Below, in pieces: positions 46,925-58,827 of a stretch of 64,000 nucleotides of DNA. Location: positions 33,619 through 97,618 of the forward strand of contig JAMZAV010003204.1 of the NCBI GenBank assembly GCA_024449915.1, written 5' to 3'. The stretch is from Sweltsa coloradensis (Eukaryota; Arthropoda; Insecta; Plecoptera; Chloroperlidae). The translations under genes were made by a program, and so were the position numbers. Numbering within the stretch: the first letter of the stretch is position 1; each line of letters opens with the position of its first letter. The notes beneath the pieces were generated by a model. It was not told where the DNA came from, made no database searches, and saw nothing but the letters and a program-made list of their open reading frames with translations.

Positions 46925-47075
46925 TGACGTGGCTGCATAGCCTCAGTTGGTAAGGACAAGCCCGAGACAGCTAAGGTCCCGGCACGGGTTTCAAACCCCG
47001 TGTAGTCACTTTTAATTTTTGTTAAAGTACTAACATAACAGCGTCATAGTAACGCCTACTATAAAGCCAAGGTTA
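46925..47075 (+). repeat. tRNA-derived SINE-like repeat
   Basis: GCCTCAGTTGGTAAGG is the A box and GGGTTTCAAACCCCG the B box, followed by a tail (CACTTTTAATTTTTGTTAAA, GTACTAACATAACAG) shared with 46738-46790. The two tails show that the copies belong to one family. Confidence 0.65.
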
Positions 47076-49200
47076 AACATATATATATAAAACCATCGAC
47101 CTCCAAGCAAATATTATTACCACACACAACACGAAATGTCTTACATTTACCGTATCTATTAATAAACACGCATGTGACCAATTGTTTTTTCAACATTAAC
47201 CTCTACACACCTACCACACACTCTTATAGCTTATTTTTCATTGGAGATCACACACTTTCTAAGGTATGATAACTAGCACAGAGTCACCCCCCCCCCCCCC
47301 CCTGTGAAAAATAATTAAATGAACCATAAACCAGATTGCCTATATCTCGATATGACAGAAATTGCGTCGGTTACAAGGTACTGCATGTTACGAAACGAAA
47401 TGAACGTCAACTGGTGTCCGCTTGACACTGGTAATTTACGATCGGGGCTGTCATCGGTCTACAGTGTGTGCAATGTTTGCACCCCAAATAATAAGCAGTA
47501 TGCGATATGTGTAATATATTTGATAAATCTCAAATATAAGTAGTATAAGAAGGCAGGTAACTGATCCAGATTAAAAATGAGGAAATACGATTTAAATTTC
47601 ACTTTATATTTTTGGAACACAGATTGATTTTTTCAATTCTTTTCGGCATAAACTCGTTAATTCCTGTTTCCTTCAGAAGAGAAGAGTAGAGAGAGTTAGA
47701 GAACAGTTAAAATATTTTCTTTTATAACACGTGGGTGCAAGTGAACCAAAGGCGAATTCACATCAGAGCGGCTTTGCTTTTGCTTGATGCCAGATATATT
47801 TATTAAATGGCGACTAGACGCTGTTATGATGGTAGTCTTATCATAGACACAAATTAAAAAGGTGCCTCCCCGAGGATTGAACCCGAACCCTGATGTCTGG
47901 GCAGATGGCTCTCACCCCTTTTTTTAGTAATTTTCTTAACTTAAATAAAAAATGGTCCCGTGCCGTGGTTGAAATAAAAATATAATTTCATCCTACCAAA
48001 ATTAATATTCAAGCAATTGGCCCAACAATAAAGCCACTTTGTTACCGACGTATTCTCATTTTATTTGACAGCCGTGGTTCAATCCCGGTGGTAACACTGT
48101 TTTCAAAACCATTATAAATATATACATGTTAATTGAAATTGCCCAATAAAGTCGAAATAAAATAATGTATTAGATTATGTTATTATCATCCTAAAAAGTG
48201 CCGTTTTCCGCGTGCTTCAACCCATTTTTGTCTCCTATTAGAGATGTTTATGTTCGTACCCCAACAAATGGACTTGTTGCCAGGAACCCCCCTCCATTCC
48301 CCCACCACAACCCCCACTTCCACCACAACTTCATATTAGTACATCACACGCTTTCAATGGGGCGATACACTAAAAATTATCTTACTTCATTCACGTGCAG
48401 TAAACTTGAAAGACTCATGCATAAATGTAAAACGCGGCGGGTACGGTGGCCTGGATGTATTAATAATTGTTTCATTCTGTTGTGTTGTGAAATAATAACA
48501 AATTGTCACAGACCTGGGTATCGAACTTCAAAACATACTGGTCACTGCAACAATAATAAATGATATTTGGGATGTTTCCGGTATCAAACAATTGTCTGTA
48601 GAGTGCAAAAACATTGACGGCCAGCATAGCATCTCTATAGCGCAGATCTATGCATCTGATTCAAATGGGTCTGAGTAGTTCACAGCAAAGTCATGCAGCC
48701 AATCAGAACAAGTATTTAACAAAATTAGACCGTCACTCAAAAGTGGTGAAAAAGCTTCGTATCGCTAGGTTTGCGCTACTTGCTGGGGCAAAAAGCCTAA
48801 AATTAGCGCCGAAACATGCTTTCGTACTTCCATGTACAGCGGACACCCCTTGTCCAAAAATTATCAGATTTTAAACTGCTAGTTAAAGGTGTCTTTTTAC
48901 ACGTGTGTTGAGTACTTTTTCCCAAACAGCTGCTTGGTAACCGGCCTAACAAAATTCCGCGAAAAAAGGGTAAATGTTAAAATTTCCCCAAAGTTAACCA
49001 AATTTTATTTAAAAAAACAAGGACAATTTTGGAAAAAGTACAAACACACGTTCCATTGGGACGTCTTTAATGAGTAGAATAAAAAAAATTACTAAAGATA
49101 TCTCAATTGTGTCGTAGTTACAATGGAAAGTACGAAACCACTGCAACAAACCGAAATAATACAGGGGTCCAGTAGGAGAGCCTAAGACAATTGTTGGTTT
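47076..49200. other. Anonymous DNA with scattered tRNA-like boxes
   Basis: A poly-C run lies at 47287-47303. tRNA-like B boxes appear at about 47865-47890 (minus, GGGTTCAATCC), 48068-48085 (plus, GGTTCAATCCC) and 48505-48530 (minus). Open frames at 47319-47543, 48198-48563 and 48650-48874 have no recognised motif and were not called as genes. Confidence 0.35.
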
Positions 49201-49204
49201 TTGA

Positions 49205-49480
49205 AAAAGACAAATGTTGTTTCTTATTTGTTGGCGGTAAAATGCAGTGCCCAGGGGTACGAAATTTTGCACTCGGGGTACCCCCAAATTCCGCCTCGAA
49301 GCTTGAGTTAACCTTGCCACTATTTTCACGTATTTTGCCCGGGCTATGTTTTCCATAGTATGGTCACAGATGATGACTACACTGCGTTATATGCATTTCA
49401 AAACATGTATAATAATTTTAAAATACAATCTAGAAATTACAAAATCTTTCCCGACCAGGGGATTGAACCCAGGTCTACCA
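49205..49480 (-). repeat. tRNA-derived SINE-like repeat, inverted copy
   Basis: The reverse complement of the family at 32646-32990: the B box GGGTTCAATCCCC and head sit at 49455-49480, and the body with ATGGAAAACATAGCC lies to the left. It is joined to a family M hairpin as in units A and B. Confidence 0.65.
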
Positions 49481-49499
49481 CATTTCGGGTACAAGGGCG

Positions 49500-49759
49500 A
49501 CTAGTGAGCGAGTCATGTGTTGAGTACCCGGGAACATTTGCATTTAATTAAGTTTGATGATTATATTGGTATAAATAATATGGTTTTTAAGTTTAGTTGG
49601 TATAAGGGCGCGTCAACCATAAGGCCATAATGCGCCACTCTAGCCTATGATAGGCTAGGGAGGCCAAAGGGAATAAAAAAAGGGGGAATAATAGGAATGT
49701 TACCGGGTTCTCAAAACATGGCTCACACACTCGTTTAACGACTTTGGCGTTTTCCTAGT
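49500..49759. mobile_element. Family M hairpin element, copy 5 (inverted)
   Basis: GTGAGCGAGTCATGTG, TTGAGTACCCGGGAACAT, a centre with the palindrome CTAGCCTATGATAGGCTAG, and the end GACTTTGGCGTTTTCCTAGT followed by A. It is the reverse complement of 32386-32650. Confidence 0.75.
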
Positions 49760-50046
49760 ATGTTCCTCAAAATAACTTTAATATTTAATTATTTTAATTT
49801 TAATAATAAGTGACTTTTATCTCGGTTGATGTGTATTCAGTGCATTAGGAAATTAAGAGCATTTACTAAGTGTATGAGTGTTACCAATACGTACAGGGTA
49901 TCTTAGTATTTTGTGTAATTATATTATAAAAAGTTTTGCCGTTGAACAAGGGTACAATGCACATATACCGTGCATACGTATTTGTACTACGTTATACATC
50001 ATAAATAACATTAAATGATTAAATTAAATTAAAGGATCTATCAGAG

Positions 50047-50049
50047 AAT

Positions 50050-50094
<45 letters not shown>

Positions 50095-50110
50095 GAGAGA
50101 GAGAAGAGAT
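50047..50110 (+). repeat. (GA)n microsatellite
   Basis: GA repeat with small interruptions. It precedes the TTAGGCAG cluster as the CT repeat follows it in unit A. Confidence 0.95.
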
Positions 50111-50195
50111 TTAAATAACGCGCCCTAATGGAATACAGGGTATCAAGAAATAAAGACAACGCAAAAAGACGTACGTTACCAAAACAGGGGGATCT

Positions 50196-50325
50196 TTAGG
50201 CAGTACGAGACAGCCACTCCCACTTGTCCCTTTTTAGGCAGTACGAGAAAAATCTTAGGCAGTACGAGAAAATAAGGTAAAGCAGGTATAAAAACCTTTT
50301 TAGGCAGTACGCGATTAGGCAGTGG
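50196..50325 (+). repeat. TTAGGCAGTACG motif cluster, copy C
   Basis: TTTAGGCAGTACGAGA occurs three times, then GGTATAAAAACC, then two more motif copies. The neighbouring TTTAAATAACGCGCCC and GACGTACGTTACC are also shared with 31586-31860 and 40643-40870 in inverted form. Confidence 0.65.
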
Positions 50326-50344
50326 GATAATACACCATCCTAGA

Positions 50345-51297
50345 AGCTGAGGGTTTTCTACCTGCTGTATTCTCTTCCTGTTCTATTGTTCTATTTATTT
50401 ATTGATATTTTTTTGTTTAATTGCAAATATCTAATAACGTTGTTAAAATATTAAGCGTGCGTCTTGAATGTCATTTTTTTGGACGAAATTCTACGATAAA
50501 AACTGACTGAGTTACGGATAATGCTTCTATGATTTATTTTGTTAGTATTATAATAATATTTATATATTTCAGTCAGTTTTGATCGTAATCACTAGACACT
50601 AGATCGTAGAAAAACGCGTTTCATAACTCAAGCTACACATTTGGTCCACGTTATTAAATACATGCAATTATAAAAAAAAATATTTTGCTGAATAAATTAT
50701 TTTCATCACAATAGATTTGAAATGTGCGGAGGCAGGTAAAAAAAAAAAACCATGTTCGCTCCCAAGTTCGGTCACGCCAAAAAAGGTGGAAAGGGAAAAA
50801 TGCAGACAATAGACGGGACGACCGATCCCGGTCTCGTCCGCCAATGGTCACTTTGTATCTCAAGGATATATACACTTAAGACCCGGATTCATGTACATCC
50901 TGGGTAAAGGAACGACGGTATAAGGACTGGTTAAGTCTAGGCAACTCACGGCCAATTAAAACTTTCCCATGCTACAACAAGCGCACAACTAATGTTATTG
51001 TACACCTTTCACTGCATCCACAGCCATGTAAATCAACAAATTATCAAAAGAACATTGAAAATTTGCACAGTTTTTGTTTTCGTTTTTATATAGTGACAGG
51101 AGTTTTGCGTGAGATCATTGAAAGAAAAGAATAGGTATATTATTTCCGTACATTTTTGTATAGCCTAGGTTTGGGCAATCTACTATTGTTTATCTGCATT
51201 AGGCTTTTAGTAATCAAAACTAGTTTATTTGTGCGGGAAGTGTGTCAGAACATGGTTGTGCTGGCCTAGGGTTGGCCAGGCTTGTCAAACATGTAAT
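50345..51297. other. Anonymous AT-rich DNA
   Basis: I see no gene, tRNA-like box or known repeat here. It is the left flank of the second BEL element. Confidence 0.35.
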
Positions 51298-51302
51298 GTA
51301 AG

Positions 51303-51958
51303 TGTAAGCGCCAGTGTTCTTTAGTTAGTTCTAGTTTTGTATTTTCCGCTTCATTGTCTATGCTTTCATTCTGTCTTGTTGTTTAAACCCTGTTTTTTCC
51401 CCCCTTTTTCCCTATTTAAAACCAGTTTTCGTTATCTGTTTTTGGGCCCTGTTTTTTCCCGTCAGTCTGGGTCGTTTTTCTGCCTACCCCGTAGGACACA
51501 TTTCCGTCTCCCCGCCTGCTCAGAGACACCTAAAAACCCCCTGCCCAGTCCCCCGTCTAAAACCCCCAAAAACAGTAAACAGTCTCATTCACAAATTCAA
51601 GTTTCAAAGTGTTACGCCCCTTTGTGTTTAAAAGGGCCTTTTTGGGTTCTCGTCGCTGCGCTCTTCTACCCTGTCTTCGAGTTGTTCCCCGTCTGTGTGC
51701 CCTTTTGGGCCCCCCAAAAATTCTTGCGCAGGCATTTAATTCTTCTTTTATTCTTCCTAATTTCGAGTTTTTTAAATTCCCTTTTCTATCCCCTTTGCGG
51801 GGGCCCAATACCAATTTTAGCCCCTGCGCCGCCCCCCTTACGGCCTTTTTCCTAAAGCCCCACCCAAAAATTTGGGGTTTTAATTTTTTGTTTTGATTCT
51901 TTTCCCTTACAATTTTACAGCCCCACTTTTTCAAACCTCGGGCCCCTCCCCTTTAACA
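51303..51958 (+). repeat. 5' LTR of BEL copy 2
   Basis: It runs from TGTAAGCGCC to CTTTAACA. Shared blocks with the 3' LTR include CTAGTTTTGTATTTT, GCCTGCTCAGA, TCGAGTTGTTC and TTCTTCTTTTATTCTT. Confidence 0.8.
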
Positions 51959-52499
51959 TTTTTGGTCCATCCGGGGGGAATATTTTTCTTTTCATTTTGA
52001 AGACATTTCGGTCTTTTCGGCAAGATTTTAAATTTTTTCTCTCGGTTATTCGCGTTTGCACTGGGGTTTCTCCCCCTCGTATGTCAGTTCATTGCCTCTT
52101 GTGTTTTCCCCTCGGGGATTCTTTTTCACCTCGTGTTTTTTTGTCTCCTTTTTATTTACCATTGGGAAAATTTGGGTTTCCCCGTTTTGCCCTTTCTTGG
52201 GTATTTGGGTGGGGGTATTTTTCGATGGGAGTGAAACCACTCGTATTGTTTCCCCCAATCACTCCCCGGGTTTTAAAAATGTATTTTTTGCATTATACCT
52301 GTCGTTCTTTGGCACTGTCTCGGTTTACATTCCATGTCACATTTTCTCTCTCGTTCGCTCCCCGCTTTTGGGTTAATAAACATTGTCTTTATTTGTTTAG
52401 TCATTTCCCCGCTCGTTTTTTCTGTACTTCGTTTTGTTTTTAAACTTGTTTTTTTTTTCCGAAAGGGAAGCTAAAATTTTTTTGCTAAACCCAAAAAGT

Positions 52500-53890
52500 T
52501 CGTATCAAAGCCCAGAATGTCAAAGCCGGGTTTTTTAAAAACGTACCTATGACTCATTCGCTAATTTTATTCCGGGTGATGTTATTCTGTCAGGCCTCTT
52601 TTTAAAAAGTTATCGCCCCGGGAAAAACGAATTTTCCAAGATTATAAACAGTCTTCAAGACCTGAACGAAAAAAACTCTTTTGCCTCCGACGACCCCTCA
52701 TAGATACTGGGGAAAGCCAAGCAAGCTTTAAAACCATTCTGTTGGGGCCCCTTCAGTCTCTTTATTTTTCTGCAAAAAAATTAAGTCGGAAACAACTGGG
52801 GTTAAACCAAACTTTCCCAAAAAGCCCCTATTACTTTTCCCCCCCCCGATCAAAAACCCCAAAAACTTTCTCGGTGATATTGCTAAGGCGGGAATTTTAA
52901 ACCTCGCTCTTCACATCTCTCATCGTTTGAAAACCCAAATCTCTAAATAAGGTTAAAAGGTTTTCATTTTTTAAAGGGAACCCCCGCTGTCTGATACTGC
53001 CTCCCCACGATATCGGGTTTTCAAATCTCGAACGATATTTTCCCGAAACTTTAAAAGTTTTGGTCTCTCGCAAATCAAAAAAATGGCTTTTTAGCTAGCC
53101 TCTATTTTCAGAAGTTTTTAAAATTTTAAACCCCTCTAAAATCCCCCATCTCATGAAAAGGCCTTTCCCAAACTTTCCTCAGCGGCATCGAAAACCTCCT
53201 TTGATGCTTTAAAAGTTTAAATTTTGCCCGACTTAAAGGGCGATTTTTGTTGCTCTTTTTTGCCCTTTGTCTAACCTTGACCCGTCAATGGGCAAAGCTT
53301 TTAAAAAATAAGCACCCCATCGCACGCTACACCGACGTCAGCTCTTTTCATGGGTTCATCGAGGAAACAGTCCCGAACTAGGGAAAGTTTGTGTGCAGTA
53401 GGCCTAAGTAAACAAACGACCATTTTGTCAAATTTCCCCTTTGTCAAGGGGGTTTAAATTCACTGCTCGGGGCTAAAAAAGCCACCCCTCCCGCCGCCTC
53501 GGGGGCTTTTTGTTCGCGCTGATATTTTCACCTCTAGGTCAAGCAGCAGTCCTGCTGTCCTGTTTGTAAAAAAGCCCATTTTTTTTAAATCAGTGGGGAA
53601 ATTTTTGGGGAAGCATCCCTCGATGACAAGTACCGCACGCTGCGACTTTTGCACCCTTTTGTTTTAAACTGCTGGGCTCGCACATGAAGTCTCATTTCCC
53701 TTTTCCCAAAGGGGCACTTGCCTCCCTGTGGGAGAAAATCGCCATCATTCTTTGGTTTTGCATTCGTCGACAGTCTCCACTTCTCTTTGGAACTCTCAAG
53801 TCGATCCCTTCCCTCTCTAAAGAAGTGTTTTTTCCCCCCCTCTCAGGACGCGGGGTGTTTTCTTTCCCCAAGTTCTCTCATCCACCCCCG
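52500..53890 (+). pseudogene. BEL copy 2 gag region
   Basis: The first kilobase is unreadable. From about 53530 a zinc-binding gag end can be traced: a CCPVCKKAHFF-like knuckle, a RTLRLLHPF stretch and MPPCGRKSPSFFGF near 53718-53760, in the order of BEL/Pao nucleocapsids. The Cys/His positions are only partly preserved. Assignment rests on order and on the certain pol downstream. Confidence 0.5.
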
Positions 53891-54440
53891 TGATACTCGC
53901 CCTAGTCGGGGCGGGACAGTGCGGGGGGGGTTTACCGTACGGCTTTGATACCAAACTCCCCACCGGACGTTTTAAAACCCTTTTCCGAGGGGTTTTGGAA
54001 AGACCCGGCTCGCAGGTTTCGGCCATCCCCCCTTTTTTCCCGGGCCCAGAAGCTAGGCCTAAAAGGGTTAAACCCTACCCCGTGCCGAACTCTCGGGAAT
54101 AGGTCTCGCGGGCCCGCACAGGTATGGGGCTTTGGGCAATGCACCTTGCATCGCCCCCTCGTTCCCGAAAAGGACTTCACGTTAAAAGCTCTCGTTTTAA
54201 CCGACCAAAAGTTTAATCCCCTCCCGCCCCTGTACATTTCTCCCCAAAAAGTTCTCAAACGTTTTCGGGGCCTTTGACCCTTGCTGTTTACAATTTTCAT
54301 GTCCCCGATCAAGTGCCTTCTTGATTGGTGCCGACCTCTCCCCGAGATCCTAAATAGGTAGGTAAACCACGCCCGGGGCCCCCGGGGTAGCCCCCGTGGG
54401 CCCATCAACACCGTTTTTCGGGTGGGGTATTTTCTTAGGA
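53891..54440 (+). pseudogene. BEL copy 2 protease region
   Basis: CTLHRPLVPEKDFTLKALVL (about 54138-54200) and VLKRFRGL, then FHVPDQVP near 54297-54320, trace the BEL protease and the segment before RT. The stretch around 54320-54430 matches the GADLFPEIL/GRPGPPG/FGW wording in pieces. The catalytic aspartate could not be read. Confidence 0.65.
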
Positions 54441-56290
54441 CCAAAGTCGTTCTTTTCGAACCGTTTCCGATTTTCCTGCTCTCTTTTTCGCTTGCTCCTC
54501 AACTTTTGGCGAAACCCCGCCCTTTTTTGGGGAGACGGAAGAATTTCCCCCGCCCCCCGGAAGAAAGATCCCGAGGATCAGCTGTGGAGCGGCATTTTCT
54601 TGATTCAAAACACTCCGCGGGACGCTAGTGGACGTTATTCTGTGGGCTCCCCCTTTAAACCCATCATTTTCTCCTCTGGGGCGCAATCGCGAACCCCGCA
54701 CTCCCGAAAAATTTTAAAATTTTTGGAGCGAGGTTTGCGACGCACCCCGAGAAGATAAAGCTTATCAAAATTTCATGCGGGGAGTATGAACAACTGCAAC
54801 ATAGGGAAACCCCCGCCTTACCCCCTTCGAGCTCCCATCTTTCCCCACCACGGGCGTCCACAAGCTCTCTAGCCCCAGTACGAAACGGGCGAGTTGTTTT
54901 CCCAAACGCCTTTTCTCCTGACGAAAAAAGGCGTTTCTCTCAATCAGCTCCTCATGAGGGGGCCCCAAACCCTTCAACGGGGAGCTCTCCAGTGTCATCA
55001 CTACCTTCCGTACTCAACTATCGTGATCGCGCGGACATTCGAAAATGTACCCCAAAGATTCTCTAAAACCCCTCTGATCGGGGGTTTCAGAACTTTTTCT
55101 GGCGACCCAACCCCAGTTCCCCCGTCATGAATACGACTAAAACACAGTAAACTTATTTTTGTTCCTTAAACTTTCCAAGCCCAACGAGGCTTCACAAGTC
55201 GTGCACGATGAAGGTAAAACATTTCCCCCTCTCGCGGGCTCACCCCCTTTTGAGTCCCACAAGTAATTGACGACATTTTTTCCCCCGGGTGCTGAAACTC
55301 TTGATGAGACTTCGAGCTGCAGAGTCATTTACGGGCCCTTCTCACCGCTGTGGGGGTTTTTCGAGCTCCGAAAAATGGGCGGGGAAAACAATCCTTTTGT
55401 TTTGAAAGCTCCCCTTAGGACATCTGGGAAAACCCCCCCTTGTCTTCTCAACCAGCGACGAAGGCATCAAATTCTCGGGTTATTGTGGGAATTCCTGTTC
55501 TGACGCATTCATTCCCCACTCAACCCTTTTAAGGGGTTGTCAAAGAAAAGAAACGGCCCCTTTGGGGCCCATAGCACGCATCTTCGACCCCCTGGGTTTC
55601 CTTCACCATTGTCTGTTGGATGAAAATATTCCCCAACAGCTCTGGGGGTGTTTAGGTGCAATGGGATGATGCCCTCCCCGTACAGCTTTCCCAAAACTGG
55701 CTCTCTAAATGTTGCTGAGGTCCCCCGGGAAAACTCTAGCTTTCCCCGTCCCCGCGGGTTTTCCCCCCGTTTTTACCTCTCGTGCATCGTCGGTTCTGTG
55801 GGCGCTCCGAGAAAGCCTAAAGCTTTCTTTTTCTGTAAACTTTCCAAAAAGCTTTCCCAAACCCCTCTAACCCCTCCCCGTTTTCTCCCCTGCGCGCGAA
55901 GAGCAAGGTTGCTCCCGTCAAACCATTACCATTTCCCAAGCTGGAGCTTTCAGCTGCAAAATCCTCCTCAATGGTTGCTCCGCGTTACTCGCCCTTTTGC
56001 TGGAAAACCCCTTTTAAACCACCCCGGTCCTTTTCTTTAAAATGACTCGCAGATCGGGGCCTCTCGTGGCTTTCTACTCCTCCTCATCGCCTCAAAAATT
56101 TCGTCGCGAAACGCCTAGTGGAAGTCCTTAGAGCACTTAAACCCAGGGACTGGGCCCATGTTTTCCTTTCCGGGGGAAAAAACCCCGCCACTGCTCCTCT
56201 CGTGGGGTTAACCCCAGGGTCAGCCCTTTTTGAGCATCCGTTTTTGGCTCTCTGGGCCGGAAATTTCCCCCACCATGCTCCCGGGGCCAA
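54441..56290 (+). pseudogene. BEL copy 2 reverse transcriptase and RNase H
   Basis: NFWRNPALF, DPEDQLW and NTPRDASGRYSVGSPFK (about 54500-54670) are the diagnostic BEL sequence just before RT. The palm motifs are not legible. DWAHVFLSGGKNPATAP and GLTPGSALFEHPFLALWAG (about 56145-56265) mark the end of RNase H. Frames change constantly. Confidence 0.75.
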
Positions 56291-58060
56291 ATGGCCCGGA
56301 AAATCCTCGCCCCCCCGTTGGACTGTAGCTATGAGCTGCCCGAGCTGAAAACCCCAGGCAGTCACTCTTATCGGGTCATGTTTGATTTCTCCTTGACCCT
56401 CTGTTTTTTGGAAATTTCAAAAGTTTTTTTTTTTCACTCCTCAAAACTCAAAGGGTTTTTTGCCTGGGTTTTTTTCGGGTTTTTCTCGACTCCTTTTTTA
56501 GCGAAAAAACCCTTTAAGGTCTCACCTCCCATTGGGGACGGTGGACCCCCGGAAATTTAAAAGGGCTCCCTGGAAACCCCTTCGGTTTAAAACCCCTCAG
56601 CAAAAATTATTAAAGCCCAAAGAGATCGCCGGAGCTTTTCTCAGGATCAAAAGTATCTGCAGGCTTTTGCATCTTTTTTAAGCCTTTCCTGGACCCCCCC
56701 TGGGTTTTTTTCAGGGTGGGCGGACTTTTGCGGCATTTTTCCCTCAGTGAAGAAACGCGCCATCCCTCCTTCCCTTTCCCAAGGAGGGCCCCCTTGTCGG
56801 TTAATTTGTGATACTTATCCCCAAGTTTCCCCGTTTCATTCCGTCCAGAACAGTTCAGGCTTTGATAAACAGTGCTTTTGGATTGGTTTTTCTGCCCTGG
56901 GTTGGGTTCGTCAACGTATACTCATGTTTCCCCTTTCCACAAGTTTCGCCCTTAAGCCCCTCCAGCCTCAAATGGCTGATCTTCCGAAACCCCCGTGAAA
57001 GTTCTCGAGTCTTTTTTTCATGTCGGAAAAGACTTCCCCCCGGACCCTTTTTGGTTAAAATCCAGCATGCTTTGGAACGGGACCTCTTTACCAAAGGGTT
57101 CTCTGGTTTTTCGGGATGGGAATGGCCCCCGAAAACAGTCCTTCGAAATGGCCCCCAGGCGTCCACGGAAGCTTTTCCCGGTTGGGCTTTTACCGATTTC
57201 TTTTCCGGAGAGGCCCACCCCCAGACCTTTTTTCTGAATTTTTCCTCGTAACCTACGTAGGAGCAGCTAAGGGGGGGCCCCCCCTTTTTCCTTTTTACGA
57301 TTTTTTTTTTCGCCCCCTCGAAAATTTCCCCCTTTTCCAGCGCACTTTCCTCTCGGCAAGGGCCTTTTGGGATTTTTTTAACCCCCCCCTTTTGCCCCCA
57401 ATTTCGGGCCGGGCCCCGGGGGGCCCCCGTAGTTAAATCTTTCCAAAGCTCTGCCAAACCGGCTCATTGGGACACCTCCCTCAAATATGAGGAGTATGCC
57501 ACTTTATTCGCCTCGAAATTTAGGCCTGCTTCAAAAAGCCGTTTCCCCCTATGTGCCCCACTCCGGTGACCCTTCCCCGAAGGTATCAAATTTTCTTAGT
57601 CCTGGTCCCCCCTAATTGGTGGGTCCCCTTTTTTCTCCCCCCTGAAAGTCTTTCCCGGACGGGCCCAAAGTCAAAAACCCTTGGCTCGTTGGCATCGGGG
57701 GCGACAGCTTTTACCAGGGCCCTTTTGGGAACCCCTCGGGTTCCCAACGAATATCTGCATACGCTAATTGCCCCCCGTAGCAAGTGGGTTTTGTGGAAGC
57801 TCCACCCTGTAAAAGGGAGGCGACCCTAGTTTTTTTTCTTTTCGCCCCCCTTACTATCCTTTTTTCTTGGCCGATCGGGCGTGTGGGGGAAATCTCTTCC
57901 CCCGGGCGTGATTTGGGGTTTCCGCGGCGCCTCAATACGTTCGGGGTTTTTCCCGGTTGTTTTTATACCAGACCAAATCAATAAACTTGGGAACGCCTTT
58001 TTCCCTTTTGCTTTAAATGCCCCAAAAAGAAAACTTCCCCGTATCGTTTTTTTTTTCTTG
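56291..58060 (+). pseudogene. BEL copy 2 integrase region
   Basis: The core is scrambled, but the C-terminal part is clear in pieces: FFLPPESL, RVPNEYLHTLIAPRSKW (about 57735-57790), WPIGRVGEISSPGRDLG (about 57865-57920), and TRPNQINKLGN near 57970-57995. These are the usual last motifs of BEL integrases. Confidence 0.7.
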
Positions 58061-58142
58061 TTGTTTTGGTTTTTTTTTTTTGGGGTTTTTGCTATTGTTT
58101 TTTGAAAAAGGGGGTTTTTGTTCATTTTTGGTGGGCCCGGGA

Positions 58143-58822
58143 TGTAAGGCCCCCCCCTTTTGTTTATTGGTTTTATTGTTTTCTAGTTTTGTATTTTTTC
58201 CCCTTCATTGGGCTATGGCCCCTCTTCTGTCTTTTTTTTTCACCCCGTGTTTCCCCTCTTTCCCCTACTTTAAACCCGGGGGTTTGTTATCTGTTCTTGC
58301 CCTTTACTTTGGGGTCAAATCGTGGGGTCGTTGTCTGCCCACCTCCGTAGGGACACAGTTCGTCTTTTCGCCTGCTCAGAAAAGCACCTCAAACCCTGTC
58401 GTTCCCAGGTCTCAAGTTTTTCCCAAAAAGTAAACGTCTCATTTTAAAAAAATCAAAGTTTCAAAAGGTTTTCGCTCCTTTTGTACCCAAACCTTTTTGT
58501 TCTCCGTCCCCCTGCGCTCTTCTTTCGCCCCTTTTTCTTCGAGTTGTTCTCGTCTGTGCTGTCCCCGGCTCCCAAAATCCCCTTTCGCAGGCATTTTATT
58601 CTTCTTCTTATTCTTTCCCAAAAACCGAGTTCTTTAAAACCCTTTTCTATCTCCTGGGGGGGGGGGGGGGCAACTACCAAATTTAGCCCACTCGCCCCCA
58701 AACCTTACGGGGCCCCTTTTTCCAAGGGGCCCCCCAAACCAAAAATTGGGTAAGTTTTTTTGATTCAATTTTCTACAATTTTCGTCCACTATTATTCTAC
58801 CTCAGGGCCCCGGCCCCAAAAA
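58143..58822 (+). repeat. 3' LTR of BEL copy 2
   Basis: Starts TGTAAGGCCC and matches 51303-51958 block by block. The end reads CCCCAAAAA where the 5' LTR has TTTAACA, immediately before the GTAAG duplication. Confidence 0.8.
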
Positions 58823-58827
58823 GTAAG

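Larger units (their letters stand above)
51303..58822 (+). mobile_element. BEL/Pao LTR retrotransposon, copy 2, full length
   Basis: LTRs at 51303-51958 and 58143-58822 are bracketed by GTAAG at 51298-51302 and 58823-58827, a 5-bp target duplication as expected for BEL/Pao. A primer-site-like TGGTCCATCC starts at 51963, and a purine-rich GGTGGGCCCGGGA precedes the 3' LTR. Gag, protease, RT, RNase H and integrase motifs appear in order. It is a different lineage from copy 1: different primer site and LTRs. The text is heavily distorted by homopolymer runs, so no long frame remains. Confidence 0.85.

Noticed and set aside
51557..52443. Several 120-150 codon frames at the left end of the second BEL element
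   Set aside because: They overlap on both strands, consist of homopolymer-derived Phe/Pro/Lys/Gly runs, and lie in the LTR and leader. They result from the sequence smear.
56855..57457. 200-codon minus-strand frame
   Set aside because: It is antisense to the BEL integrase region and has the composition expected from complemented runs of T and C; no motif is present.
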